43,372 nt of DNA. Source: Mucidula mucida (taxonomy: Eukaryota; Basidiomycota; Agaricomycetes; Agaricales; Physalacriaceae). Positions 1-10,560 of the stretch are shown here, one piece after another. The notes under the pieces were generated by a model. That model ran no database searches. It was given only the letters and a program-made list of their open reading frames with translations, and was not told the DNA's origin. Position 1 is the first letter of the stretch. The number at the start of each line of letters is the position of its first letter. Both the position numbers and the translations under genes were made by a program. Location: the NCBI GenBank assembly GCA_015501055.1, contig JADNYV010000292.1, forward strand, positions 1-43,372, given 5' to 3'.

Positions 1-482
1 AAACGGTTTATGACAGGAAGCGGACAGAGGCAGTAGAGTACAAGGAAGGCGACAAAGTATGGCTGGAAGGGACTAGAGATGGACACGAGTCCATACTCGA
101 GTATATTCGGACTCATCGTATGAGTAACTCTTACCTCAAACCCAATACTCAAGACTCGAGTCTTCACTCGAGACTCTACTCGAATATCTACTCTACTCGA
201 GAGTACTTCATGAGTCTCGAGTATTCGAGTACTCGAGTACGATCCGAGTATACTCGAGTATACTCACGTATCAGCAAGCAAATTCAAACATAAAGACAGT
301 GAAGATTAAAGTAAGTAGGTCGTAAGTGTATCAAGTTATATCCATATCAGTAGCATCCATATCAGTAGTATCCTGAGGTGAAGAAGCAGGCTTGCGCCGT
401 CGAACCAAAACTACCTGCTCAATCGTTTCATAGAGATCATCGTCATCATGTGTGATCTGGACTGAAATTGTATAATGAATAT

Positions 483-570
483 GCCCTTTTGGCGCAGTGG
501 TTATACTCGTTGTTGTGCTGATGCACAGAAATGGCTGAGCTCCGTGGGTTCAATGCTCACGGGGTTCATT
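483..570 (+). other. tRNA-like / Pol III promoter-like segment inside the MITE
   Basis: A perfect A-box (TGGCGCAGTGG, 490-500) is followed 47 bases later by a perfect B-box core (GTTCAATGC, 548-556). The B-box lies in a canonical T-arm: five-base stem GTGGG/CTCAC closing the seven-base loop TTCAATG. A hairpin TGTGC-TGAT-GCACA lies between. The putative acceptor stem pairs poorly and the A-B spacing is long, so this is not a convincing functional tRNA. It is better read as a tRNA-derived or SINE-like passenger, or an old tRNA relic. Confidence 0.45.
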
Positions 571-625
571 TTGTTCAAAAAATATATATTAGGAGCTGAA
601 TACTCACGAATACTCACGAATATAA

Positions 626-643
626 GAATACTCATGAGTATTC
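626..643. repeat. 18-bp perfect palindrome in the MITE
   Basis: GAATACTCATGAGTATTC is its own reverse complement. It is one of several nested inverted motifs in the 3' subterminal part of the MITE, flanked by direct ACTCACGAATA repeats at 600-625. Confidence 0.85.
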
Positions 644-1339
644 ACGAATATTTATGAGTATGAGTCTATCGAGTATTCGTGGCCCCAAACTGAAACTCTA
701 GACTCACCATAGACTCTAGACTCTACTCTACTCACGTGCGAGTATACTCTTGGCTTGCATGATGAGTATGAGTTTATTCGTGAGTACTTTTTTTATTCTA
801 TACTCGCGTCCGACTCTAGAAGGGACGAATCTTAGCACGGACCGACCAATGAAGAAACTCAATGACAAACATTTTGGGCCGTTCAAAGTGATCAAGAAAG
901 TTGGGACGAGCTCTTACAAGCTCCAGATTCCTCACACGTGGAAAAGCATCCATCCTGTGTTCAACGAGGCTCTGTTGACGCCTTACCACAAACCCCAATT
1001 TCCGACGCAACCCCGAGACATGCGTCCACCACCTGTGCTGGAAGGAGCTGAACCGGAATGGGAGGTTGAGAAAGTGGTTAATTCCCGAAAGTACCACGGG
1101 GGTTTTTAATACAAGGTTCACTGGAAGGGTTATGGCACACATAAGCAGACATGGGAACCGGCATGCAATCTCAAAAATGCTGACGAAGCTATCAGTGATT
1201 TTTACCAACAATATCCAAACAAGCCGTAGCCACCCGTGCTTGCCTGCATTGAAGTTCCCATGTCGCAATTTCCATCACATTTATTCTGACCCATGCCACC
1301 GCCTGACACTGAACCCCTTGCGCCTTAAGGAGGGGGTGA

Positions 1340-1870
1340 TGTTATGAATTGCCATATTTTCACATTTTCACATCTTATCATATCTTATCGGGGGCCTTGT
1401 CTTATCAACCAACGGACTGTTTCATCATCTGTTTCGTTACCAATCATACTCCTTTTCATTACCAAAGCCGTACTCATGTCGGACACACGCCCAACACATG
1501 GATGACATCATACATGCCGATACCTCATGAACTTCCTATTGTATACACACCACCAACACTTGTAGCACACATGGTTGTTTCAGTATTATTACTTACATGC
1601 AGTTACCACTCGTATTTAATGGTTTCACGGACTAGTAGCATACAACACTGGGTCAAGGGCGTGGAGTTAACCCTAGCAGAAACACATATGAACAAGGAGT
1701 TCCAAACACAGACTTACTAGTATATAAGCAGTAGCGTAGCATCATTGTACTTTAGTTCCAATCTCGTTTATATACCTGGCCTAGCCTAGTCTTACGAACG
1801 CAAACACTTTCTCTTTCAGTTCTTGCTGTGGTACCTGGTTTAGTCATGTGGCTATAGTCAGTCGCTAACA
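1340..1870 (+). repeat. 3' LTR of gypsy copy A (531 bp)
   Basis: It starts TGTTATGAATTG and ends GTCGCTAACA (TG..CA). It is collinear with the element 1 LTRs at 4671-5199 and 21339-21867 but visibly more diverged. A TATATAAG box lies at 1721-1728, followed by a probable U3-R boundary region. It is preceded by the polypurine tract AAGGAGGGGG and TGA. Confidence 0.92.
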
Positions 1871-2232
1871 TCGGCACCGGTTGATCTTGAAACCTGGCAT
1901 CGGCGCTTCGCACACTCGGACATTGAACATATCCGGGAAATGGTGTCTAAGGGTCTTGTTGACAACTTGAAGATTATAAACTTAAAAGTCAAGGGGCAGT
2001 GTCCCGACTGCCAAGCAGGTCATCAGCATGCCCGTCTGTTTGACAATCCGACAGAACCTGAATTACCTCCTCTCGCGTTAGTGGCCACGGATCTGTGGGG
2101 TCCGTCGCGTACTGCGTCGCCTGGGGGGAATATATACATGATGGTGATGGTCGACGCCGGTATATCTTTCAAGTACGGCGAGTTCTTAAAAGACAAGAGC
2201 GACGATTCCACTATCAAAGCCTTCAACGATTA
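1871..2232 (+). pseudogene. Ty1/copia gag-pre-integrase and integrase fragment
   Basis: An open frame from 1871 encodes a copia-type zinc-binding pre-integrase (TWHRRFAHSDIEHIR, then CPDCQAGHQHARLF) leading into the integrase core start (ATDLWGPSRT, MVMVDAGISFKYGEF, KSDDSTIKAFND). The His-His-Cys-Cys signature and the first catalytic Asp (ATDLWGP) are visible. The fragment is cut on the left by the gypsy copy A LTR and on the right by the TIR element at TA 2231-2232. No matching continuation is recognisable beyond 28680, so it was probably already a relic. Confidence 0.85.
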
Positions 2233-2249
2233 CTGTAGTGTTTCGACCG
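2233..2249 (+). repeat. Left terminal inverted repeat of the TIR element
   Basis: CTGTAGTGTTTCGACCG is an exact reverse complement of 28661-28677, next to TA at 2231-2232. Subterminal copies of TAGGTTCGC follow at 2250-2258 and 2335-2343. Confidence 0.88.
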
Positions 2250-2541
2250 TAGGTTCGCGGCCTGTGATCCGATATGCAGTGAACTTACAGGATCTAGCTT
2301 CGAAATTGACCGTGATCCGTTATCTGATATGCATTAGGTTCGCACCCGGAGCTTCAACTTATTTCGGCCATGACATAGTCTTAATGATTCAGCATAACTT
2401 ATTTTAGGTACTGCGTGAGACCGAAAGCCTAGAACTTAGATATATATGGGGATACACTAAAATAAAGTATACCACCGAATACCGGCACCCACATCAATAC
2501 GCAAACTTCAACCACCTACCACGACCAAATCGTTTTGCACT

Positions 2542-4030
2542 ATGAGTCAGTTTGACCCCTCTGAATGGCTCGGTAAAGGAAAAATCTACAAGGATACTCC
2601 TCCGAAAGTGCAGCGGGCAGCTAATGCCGCCTTGCTCATTCCCAACACCATCCGTAACCAGCTCATTCCCAAAGGGTTGCTTCGTGACCTCTGCACATTC
2701 ACTATGCCTATCTTCCAGGGAAAAACTTCCCTTCAGGACAATATCATCACACAATTCTTCTCTACACACAAGCCCGACGTCGTCTCCGACCATACCATTT
2801 CCCAGCTTCGTTACCTCACAATGCCCGCCACGTCGGCTTTCCATCAGATCTACAAGCTCGCGCACCAAGCATGGCTTGATGGCATGCAGTCCATCCGTTA
2901 TGTCCATCTCGCCGACAATGGTTCCTCGACCGTCACCCATTTCCCTCTCTTCGTCGCCGCCTTATGGAAGGAGTTTGCGGAGATTCAGACCATTCAAAGC
3001 CAATGGCAGAAGTTGTCTGAATATGTCGCAAAGCATATGCATCAGCCGAAGTATCCTGAACGTGAGCGTGCTGCTCAACAGACCTGGGAGTACATGAAGG
3101 ATATGCCATGGGACCAGTCTATTGGCATCTTGCAGGATGATATGCCAGTTCATCATCTGTATCGGATGGTCGGTGATGGGTGGTGGTCCAGTTCACTGGT
3201 GAACATCCAGCTCAGTCTTCTCGCAGAGAGGGCTCATGACCGTCTGGGACTGTCCAATGTCCGCGTTGAGCTGTGTGAGTTCACAAATGTGCTCGTCAGT
3301 CAGTACAAGGCACGTGACAGGCAGTCGTACCAACATCCTTGGCTTCGCGGAGTGGGAGACACGATAATAAACGAGCGCGGCACTCTAGTCACCGGCGTCA
3401 ATCTTGGGAAGGTCAACAATAACCCTCACTGGGTTCTGTTAGTCATTAATGGCGAGACGGGACAAGCACACTACGGCGACTCACTTTGTGAGGATCTCCC
3501 ACCTACTCTCCAGTATTGTGTAGACTGGTGGCTTGCCCAGCACACCCCTTCACCCTCACATCTCTGGGCCGAGCTACCCATTACTGTCCAACTAGACTCG
3601 AACAACTGTGCTGTCTTTATGGTGGACGCGCTTGAGAATTATCTGGACCCCAGCCGCGGATTAGTTGAGAATACCCCAAACGCATTAGCTCATCGACGCT
3701 TTCTACTATTCAATGAGATAATTGAACGGGTTTTGGGAAGAGTACGTACCGTTATTGCTTGCCGCAATCTTTGCTCATCTTCTCTTCCAGATGGCACTTG
3801 ATGAATATCCCTCAGATACGGAAGAGGCAGGCATTTTCGATGGTGAAGATGGTCTGTTCGACGATTCGTTTACAACTCCCAGCACAAGCTCTGCACCTAG
3901 CGGAGACTTCATGTTTAGATTTTCATTGTCCATGAAAGAAAACAAAGAAAACTCGCCGGGCTCCTCAACTCGTACCATGAAGCGCCCGCTATACGATGTT
4001 GACACCCCAATATCAACCCCAGCCCTGTAA
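2542..4030 (+). CDS. Ulp1/C48-like cysteine protease, two exons, in the TIR element
   Basis: Exon 1 is 2542-3741 and exon 2 is 3791-4030, joined across a 49-bp GTACGT..CAG intron in phase 0. The C-terminal part of exon 1 holds a papain-fold deSUMOylase-like triad: His296 (NPHWVLLVI), Asp313 (HYGDSL) and Cys356 (SNNCAVFMVDAL), with the oxyanion Gln350 (TVQLD) just before it. The first 230 residues are helical with no domain I recognise. Known Ulp1/SENP enzymes cleave SUMO-like modifiers; the substrate here is unknown. Exon 2 is acidic and Ser/Thr-rich and ends at TAA 4028-4030, but coding similarity continues in another frame, so this stop may be due to a frameshift. Such proteases are common in fungal DNA-transposon neighbourhoods. 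Confidence 0.75.
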
Positions 4031-4670
4031 AAAAGCATGTGGCGTCGGTTGCCAATCCATTAATCCCACTCCCAGCCTTAGGCTTCCTATTGGCATCCTC
4101 TCCTCGTGCTTCGCCGCCAATGTCCTCGCCACCTCCAGCCTCCTCGCCTCCTGCTCACACTTCAGCACAGAGCTCCATTCCTGCATCATTGCCTTCTCCG
4201 TTCCTAGAGGACGACATGTTCGAGCATGACGACTCGGATATGCCACACATGGCCAATGTTGGCTCATCAGATAACGAAGACGACGATTCCGATGATTCGG
4301 ATAGCGATGACGAGAGTGACGATGAGATTGACAGCCACATTACGGATGCTGTTCCCGAGGGTAGTGGGAAAGAAGTCGTTGAAGGTGCACTAACAGGACG
4401 AACCTCTGTTCAACCGTCAGCACCGTTACCGACATATGGATTGTTTAAATTCCAGCTTACCTCACTTTGGACAACGGTCCCAAAAGAGGTATGGCGCAAA
4501 CAGGTCAAGGATATGACAGAGTTGTCCAAGGTGGAGCGGGAAAAGCTAATGGTGGAGAACCAGGTTCGCGAGCAGAAGAAGAAGGAGAGGGAGCGAGACA
4601 TGGCAAATGTCCGCCAGCAAAAGGTTCGAGATGATGAAGCGAAAAGCAAAGGTAGAGAGTGGTTGGGAAC
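4024..4670 (+). pseudogene. Acidic, proline-rich and coiled-coil segment linking Ulp1 to the transposase
   Basis: Immediately after the Ulp1 stop another frame opens (VKKHVASVANPL) and runs to the element 1 insertion site. It encodes a Pro/Ser-rich stretch, a strongly acidic Asp/Ser/Glu tract (about 4204-4340), a hydrophobic patch (TYGLFKFQLTSLW) and a charged coiled coil (KVEREKLMVENQVREQKKKE). The frame changes near 4025, so Ulp1 and this segment were probably one reading frame broken by an indel. Element 1 then interrupts it at GGAAC (4666-4670 and 21868-21872). On the far side the frame continues for about ten codons to a GTTAGT donor at 21899. Confidence 0.6.
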
Positions 4671-5199
4671 TGTTATGAATCACCATATTTTCACATTTTC
4701 ACATCTTATCATATCTTATCGGGAGCCTTGTCTTATCAACCAACGGACCGTTTCATCATCTGTTTCGTCACCAATCATACCCCTTTTCATTACCAAAGCC
4801 GTACTCATGTCGGACACACGCCCAACACATGGATGACATCATACATGCCGATACCTCATGGACTCCCTATTGTATACACACCGCCGACACTCGTAGCACA
4901 CATGGTTGTTTCAGTATTATTACTTACATGCAGTTACCACTCGTATTTAATGGTTTCACGGACTAGTAGCATACAACACTGGGTCAAGGGTGTGGAGCAT
5001 CCCTAGTGGAAACGCGTATGGACAAGGAGCTTCAAACACAGACTTACTAGTATATAAGCAGTAGTGTAGTATCATTGTACTTTAGTTCCGATCTCGTTTA
5101 TACACCTGGCCTAGCCTAGTCTTACAAACGCGAACGCTTTCTCTTTCAGTTCTTGCTGTGGTACCTGGTTGAGTCTCGTGGCTTAGTCAGTTGCTAACA
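4671..5199 (+). repeat. 5' LTR of element 1 (529 bp)
   Basis: It runs from TGTTATGAATCA to GTTGCTAACA and is paired with 21339-21867 at the same length. TATATAAG at 5051-5058 is a likely core promoter element. It lies directly after target duplication GGAAC (4666-4670). Confidence 0.95.
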
Positions 5200-5795
5200 G
5201 AAGATCGGAACTACTTTCTACCACCTACCACACATCCCTGATCGTCGATCAGCACTTCGCTGTTTGATCATCACACATTCCCCATTCCCTTTTCTGTTTG
5301 CAGATCGACGGATTCCTAATCCAGCGCACGTCCGCATACGTGTGTATTGGTCCCAGTAGCGCCGGCTAACAGTTAGAGATAACTGCCTCGGGTGCTGGAA
5401 GTAGCCGCTCTCACGAGAACGAACTTTTGGCAGTTGCACTTCAGTGGGCGCTGTTTACGGGTCAACCCCCGTTCCCAGGAAAACTTCGGCTTACCTCACA
5501 CCAGAGGGACGTCGGCTGGGCAATTGCGAACTTGTGACGAGCTCTTGGGCTCCGTAGATACGTAGTCAGTAGTCGGTAAAATAGCGTAGACAGTTACGAT
5601 ACTTACCTACCTTACTTACCTTACGATACACACCATCATTCCCCACCCTACCAAGTCCTGGATTCTATCTCAGATCTAGGCGATCCCTCCCTATTCATCC
5701 AAACCTCTATTCCCTCACCTGTTTCATCAAAATCCGCATCTCCTATATCCCCACTTTCACCCTTTCACTCTCCGATCCTATCACCCCGACTCATC
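5200..5795 (+). other. Element 1 untranslated leader
   Basis: About 600 bases between the 5' LTR and gag without a convincing gene. It contains a CTTACC-rich stretch (5600-5630) and a pyrimidine-rich tract just before the gag ATG. No canonical primer binding site (TGG-starting tRNA complement) is visible next to the LTR, so the priming mechanism is unclear. Confidence 0.6.
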
Positions 5796-6725
5796 ATGTC
5801 CAACGAAGCACCCAAAACCGCTCCTCACACACCCGCTCATCACGCCGATGTCGAAATCAAAGGCCAATCCCTTGTCAACAAGCCTTACGACTATGACGGG
5901 GACAAGTCCAAGTACAAAAGCTGGTGGCGATCGATGTTCACATACATCCGTGATAAGAAGAACAACCTCACATCTGACTCCGAAAGGATCGATGTTGTTC
6001 TCTCCTACATCCGAGGAGATCATGTAGATGCATGGGTCCAGAACTACTCGGACCAGAACTTCGACGAGGAAGAAGAGGAATGGACAGTCTCTTGGACGGA
6101 GTTCAAGGAAGACTTGAAGGAGTGATTTGTGGATTCCAACCTCGCGCGAGACGCGCAAGATCAGATCGAGCGGCTGCGCCAGGGGCAAGACACCGCTCAA
6201 GACTTCTTTCAGAAGTTCGAGGTCCTGCTCACTCAGGCAGGATACTCAAAGGATGACGCATTCGTCGTACGACTTCTCGAGACCAATGTCAATGAGAAGA
6301 TCATTGACCAGATCTATGGCAGCCGAGACGGGTTGCCAGAGAAGTACAAGGATTGGAAGGCACAGATCATTCAGATTGATCAGCTGTGGAGAAGGCGGAT
6401 GGCAAGCAAGAGGTCCGGCATGCAGTCCCGGCCCCAAGCTCCACAGGCGGCTACATCGAGAGCCAATCCTACGAACCCACCCCCGACGCCGATCACACAA
6501 CAAGATGCCACCGGTGTTACCTATGGAGGAGCCGGCAGGCCAATGAATATTGACAACACACATCGAAGGGGACTTTGCTTCAGCTGTGGCGAACACGGCC
6601 ATGTCAGCAGGTTCTGTCCTAAGAATGGTCGACCCCAGCAGATTTGGGGTCTATGGACCGAAATGAATAATGAGGAGAAGAGGAAGCTGGCCGAAGAGTT
6701 GGGTTTTGCGAAGCTCCCGCAGTAG
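5796..6725 (+). pseudogene. gag: Gag of element 1 (with an in-frame TGA)
   Basis: One frame encodes about 309 residues, broken only by TGA at 6123-6125 between FKEDLKE and FVDSNLAR. A CGA-to-TGA transition would explain the stop. The N-terminal half matches retrotransposon Gag (KYKSWWRSMFTYI, DAWVQNY), the middle is the capsid-like helical region (IERLRQGQDTAQDFFQKFEV), and near the end is one CCHC knuckle CFSCGEHGHVSRFC with canonical CX2CX4HX4C spacing. Gag packages the RNA in virus-like particles. The frame ends at TAG 6723-6725, while the pol frame already overlaps it in the -1 register. Confidence 0.88.
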
Positions 6726-6901
6726 ACGCAGTCCTGCCGGAGCAGTCATCAAGGGAAGGGTCGTCAGATGCAGAATTTATTTACAGTACGGGTACTGAAA
6801 CATCTAAAATATCATCGACGACTTCACCAACAAAACCTGCGAAAGAAAGATTTGAGCCAAATACGCCCGAGTGGATTGCACAACGGCTAAGAGAGGATGA
6901 C

Positions 6902-9900
6902 GTGCCAAGAGCAGTGGGAATTTTGAGAGCATGGATGCCGGAACGGAGAGAGAGAGAAGCGACGGAGGAGAAGGTGATGGCGATCAAAGCGTTGACAAAG
7001 GAAGCTGCGGTGGAAGTTGTGACGGAGTTGAAAAAGTCAAGGAAGTACATCCGGGGAACAAAGGGGCAGGACATAAAACTCCGAGTAACCATAGAGAGCG
7101 TACACACAGGCTCTGAATGGGAAACGAGTGCCCTTCTTGACAGTGGAGCAACGGGTTCTTGTGTCAATAAAGAATTCGTCGAGAAGAACGGACTCCCGAT
7201 CAAGGAGTTACCGGTCAAGCTCCCTGTCTACAATGCGGATGGAACCCTAAATGAGGGAGGAGCAATCGAAGGCTTTGTGGAGGTCCGGATGAAGATCGGT
7301 GATCATGCAGAAAAGATTGAGTTGGCCGTCACCAATCTTGGCAAAACAAGCATCTTTTTGGGGCTAGATTGGTTACGATATCACAACCCCACGATCAACT
7401 GGACGGAATCCACGTTGTCTTTTGATCAATGCCCAGACCGTTGCGGCTACCTACCTGAGTATAACTTGCCGGAAGATGAAGGAGAAGACGTAGAAGAAAA
7501 GTTGGAAGAGGGAGAGCGTTTGTTCTGGATGGACTGGGACAACTATCGCAAAAGCGGTGAAAAGCTGAGATCACAACAGCCTTCATCCGCTGCTGCACCT
7601 TACATTGAGGAATTCTCCGATGTATTTAGCAAGGCGGACTTTGACAAGCTACCGGAGCGAAGACCCTGGGATCATGCGATAGAACTTACGCCTGGTTCCA
7701 AACCGGTTGACTGCAAGGTCTATCCCCTTAGTCCATCAGAGCAGAAGGCATTAGACGAGTTCTTGGAGGAAAACATACGCACGGGACGCATACGGCCATC
7801 AATCTCACCTATGGCGTCACCATTCTTCTTTGTCAAGAAGAAGGACGGAAGCCTTCGGCCAGTGCAGGATTATCGGAAGTTGAACGACATGACAATCAAG
7901 AACCGATACCCCTTGCCGTTGATTCAGGAGCTTATCGACAAGTTGAAGGGAGCAAAGGTTTTCACGAAGATGGATGTCCGATGGGGTTACAATAACATCC
8001 GGATCAAAGAAGGTGATGAGTGGAAAGCGGCGTTTAGAACAAACCGAGGCCTGTTCGAGCCATCAGTCATGTTCTTCGGACTTACAAGCTCGCCGGCAAC
8101 GTTCCAATCGTTTATGAATCACATTCTGAAGGAATTGATTGACGACGGACATGTTATCGTTTACTTGGACGATATACTTATCTTTACGAACACTCTTGAG
8201 GAGCATAGACAGATTGTACGAAGGGTATTAGAAATATTACGAGTAAATAAGTTGTATTTAAAACCCAAGAAATGTAGTTTTGAGGCACATACTGTAGACT
8301 ACTTAGGAGTTATTGTTGGAGGAGGAGAAGTAAAGATGGATCCGGCAAAAGTGGCCGTAGTGAAGGAATGGAAGGAGCCGACGAAGAAGAAGGAAGTACA
8401 GTCATTCCTGGGCTTCTGCAACTTCTACCGACGTTTCATCCGGGGGTTTGCGGGAGTAGCAAAGCCATTGACATCGCTAACCGGGAAGGGTGAATGGGTT
8501 TGGGGAGAGGAGCAGCATGAGGCGTTTGAGGAGCTGAAACGGAGGATGACGGAAGAACCCGTTCTGATCGTACCACGCGACGACGGCAAGTTTCGAGTCG
8601 AGGCAGACTCCTCGAACTATGCGAACGGGGCGGTTCTTTCCCAGTTGGTTGACGGAAAATGGAGACCAGTAGCCTTTCGGTCTCGTGCGCTGAACGAAGT
8701 AGAGCGCAATTATGAGATCTACGACAAAGAGATGATGGCGATTATGGACTCAATTGACGACTGGAGACAATATCTCCTTGGAGCAAAGGAAACGGTGGAG
8801 GTGTTTACCGATCATCAAAACCTCCAGTACTTCCGGAAGCCACAGAAGTTGAATCGGAGGCAGGCGAGATGGGTTACGGAGTTAGCGGAGTATGACATAC
8901 AGATGATTCACAAGCCGGGCAAGACGATGGGGAAAGCTGATGCCTTGTCAAGGATGACAGGCCTTGAGAAGGGGGAAAAAGATAACGAAAACGTTGTTTT
9001 GCTCAAGCCGGAGTTTTTTATTTCACAAATTCAATTTTCTTTACATACAGTAGATACACCGGAGGACGAATTACTTAACAAAATCAAACAAAGAAAAGGA
9101 AACAAAGACAGATACGTACAAAAAGCATTAGAAAACAAAGAAAAAGGATGGGAAGAGAAGGAAAATGGACTTATTATATGGAAGGATCGTATTTACATAC
9201 CAAAGGACAAGGAATTGCGGGGAAAAGTTATCGGAATGCATCACGACGCACAGCTTGCAGGGCATCCCGGACGATACAAGACCCTCGAGCTGATTACACG
9301 TACCTATTGGTGGCCAGGAATCAGCCGAGACGTCCGTGAATACGTAGAAGGGTGTCAAAAATGTCAGGTTACAAAGTCACATCGCACGAAGCCGGCTGCA
9401 CCTCTTCATCCTATTGAAGTGCCAAGCGAGCCATGGGAGATAGTAGGGACGGACATGATTGGAGAGCTGCCGGAATCAGGAGGATACAACGCGATCAGCA
9501 CGTTTGTGGACCATTTCACCAAGCGATTACGTATCATACCGACACACACCACTCTGACGTCAGAAGGTATGGCCCGCATTTACCGTGATCGCATTTTCCC
9601 CATACATGGGATGCCACGACAGATGATACATGATCGCGGTCCACAATACCACTCGCGTTTCATGAAGGAATTGTACCAATTGTTGGGCATACAGGGAAAC
9701 TTTACAATGGCGTATCATCCACAGGCAAATGGGCAGACGGAACGGTTGAACCAAGAGATAGAACATTTCTTACGGTTATTCGTCAACTATTATCAGAACG
9801 ACTGGCATGAATGGCTACCCTCTGCTGAATTCGTTTACAACGATCGAGTTCACTCGGCGACCAAAGTCACTCCGTTCTTCGCAGACATGGGCAGACACCC

Positions 9901-10344
9901 CTACAAAGGCACCGCTCCGAAAACGGCATCAAGAAATGAGACTGCGCAGGAGTTTGCCGATGGCATGAGGAAGACATGGGATGAAGTGGGGTCAGCATTG
10001 AAGATGGCAAAAGAGGACATGAAACGGTTTTATGACAGGAAGCGAACAGAGGCAGTAGAGTACAGGGAAGGCGACAAAGTATGGCTGGAAGGGACGAATC
10101 TCAGCACGGATCGACCAATGAAGAAGCTCGATGACAAACGATTCGGGCCGTTCAAAGTGATCAAGAAAGTCGGGACGAGCTCTTACAAGCTCCAGATTCC
10201 TCACACGTGGAAAAGCATTCATCCCGTGTTCAATGAGGCCCTGCTGACGCCTTACCACGAGCCGCAATTTCCGACGCAACCCCGAGACACGTGTCCACCA
10301 CCTGTGCTGGAAGGAGCCAAACCGGAATGGGAGGTCGAGAAAGT
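6902..10344 (+). pseudogene. pol: Pol of element 1: protease, RT, RNase H, integrase (cut by element 2)
   Basis: The frame is open from at least 6725, in the -1 register relative to gag, so it is probably expressed by -1 frameshifting in the overlap. In order it has aspartic protease (ALLDSGATGS, near 7135), RT (SPMASPFFFVKKKDGSLRPV; VYLDDILIF with YLDD near 8162), RNase H (RVEADSSNYANGAVLSQ; VFTDHQNLQYF), the integrase zinc finger (HHDAQLAGHPGR..CQKCQ, near 9240-9370) and the DDE core (GTDMIGELP, IHDRGPQY, GQTERLNQE), followed by the C-terminal SH3-like region. Catalytic residues look intact. Element 2 cuts the gene at AAAGT (10340-10344), within the first strand of the chromodomain; the remainder is at 21013-21327. 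Confidence 0.93.
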
Positions 10345-10560
10345 TGTAACGGGGAGTTCCCGATATGGACATGTTTGGCACGAACGTTATGTCGATCGCC
10401 TTCGGGCGATCTTTACTTACTCTTTTACTACGACTACTGGCTTTGTTTTCTATCCGTTTCTACGCTTACGGGTCCCCGAGGTCCCATTTGGACTCAATCT
10501 TATTGCTTTATCGTGTTATTTCGGGCCCTCCGGACCTCGACAGTGTACCTACGGGTTACA
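10345..10560 (+). repeat. 5' LTR of element 2 (216 bp)
   Basis: TG..CA ends. It contains an internal inverted repeat (GATCGCC TTCG GGCGATC) early in the LTR. No TATA box is obvious. It is the partner of 20797-21012. Confidence 0.95.

Larger units (their letters stand above)
74..818. mobile_element. hAT-like MITE, 745 bp, inserted in gypsy copy A
   Basis: The insertion is flanked by an 8-bp duplication, GAAGGGAC (66-73 and 819-826), and removing one copy restores the gypsy coding sequence. The ends are imperfect inverted repeats: 5' TAGAGATGGACACGAGT and, reading inward from the right end, TAGAGTCGGACGCGAGT (14 of 17 identical). An 8-bp target duplication with a terminal TAGAG fits the hAT superfamily (YARNG-type termini). 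There is no transposase, so the element is nonautonomous. The interior is dominated by short ACTCGAG, ACTCACGA and GAGTAYTC motifs, many palindromic, clustered within about 200 bp of each end. Such subterminal repeats are usual transposase binding sites in hAT elements; that role is inferred here. Confidence 0.85.
1..1229 (+). pseudogene. Integrase C-terminus plus chromodomain of gypsy copy A, interrupted
   Basis: Read in two pieces (1-73 and 827-1109), this encodes the SH3-like C-terminal region of a Ty3/gypsy integrase (KVWLEGTNLS, FGPFKVIKKVG, SYKLQIP, HPVFNEALL) and the first strand of a chromodomain (EVEKVVNSRKYHGG). An in-frame TAA at 1107-1109 comes next. After it the same frame stays open with the rest of a chromodomain (YKVHWKGY, QTWEPACNLKNADEAI) up to TAG at 1227-1229. 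Element 1 has the same TAA at the same codon (21049-21051), so this stop predates both insertions. The 745-bp insertion at 74 destroys this copy. Confidence 0.85.
1..1870 (+). mobile_element. Ty3/gypsy retrotransposon copy A, 3' part (truncated by window start)
   Basis: The window opens inside a second copy of the element 1 family. Bases 1-73 match the integrase C-terminal region of element 1 (near 10022-10097), and bases 827-1339 match its end (10098-10344 joined to 21013-21338). A polypurine tract (1327-1336) and an LTR (1340-1870) follow. The next bases, TCGGC (1871-1875), should be one half of a 5-bp target duplication; the other half lies outside the window. The copy is decayed: it carries a one-base deletion near position 9, a hAT-like insertion, extra stop codons and an internal deletion of roughly 55 bp relative to element 1. 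It sits in a copia integrase relic. Confidence 0.9.

Noticed and set aside
100..260. Regularly spaced short palindromes resembling a CRISPR-like or satellite array
   Set aside because: Units are irregular, have no spacers of constant length, and lie within a hAT-like MITE with its own target duplication in a eukaryotic genome.
483..570. A functional tRNA gene
   Set aside because: A and B boxes are perfect but the acceptor stem does not pair and the anticodon arm cannot be placed, so only a tRNA-like relic is claimed.
816..1268. 150-codon minus-strand ORF over the gypsy copy A end
   Set aside because: It is the antisense of integrase coding sequence and has no motif of its own; the same antisense ORF recurs at 9992-10381.
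1349..1720. ORF MPYFHIFTSYHILSGALSY repeated three times
   Set aside because: It lies inside each LTR (also 4659-5006 and 21348-21674), varies with LTR divergence and is a chance open frame in the LTR.
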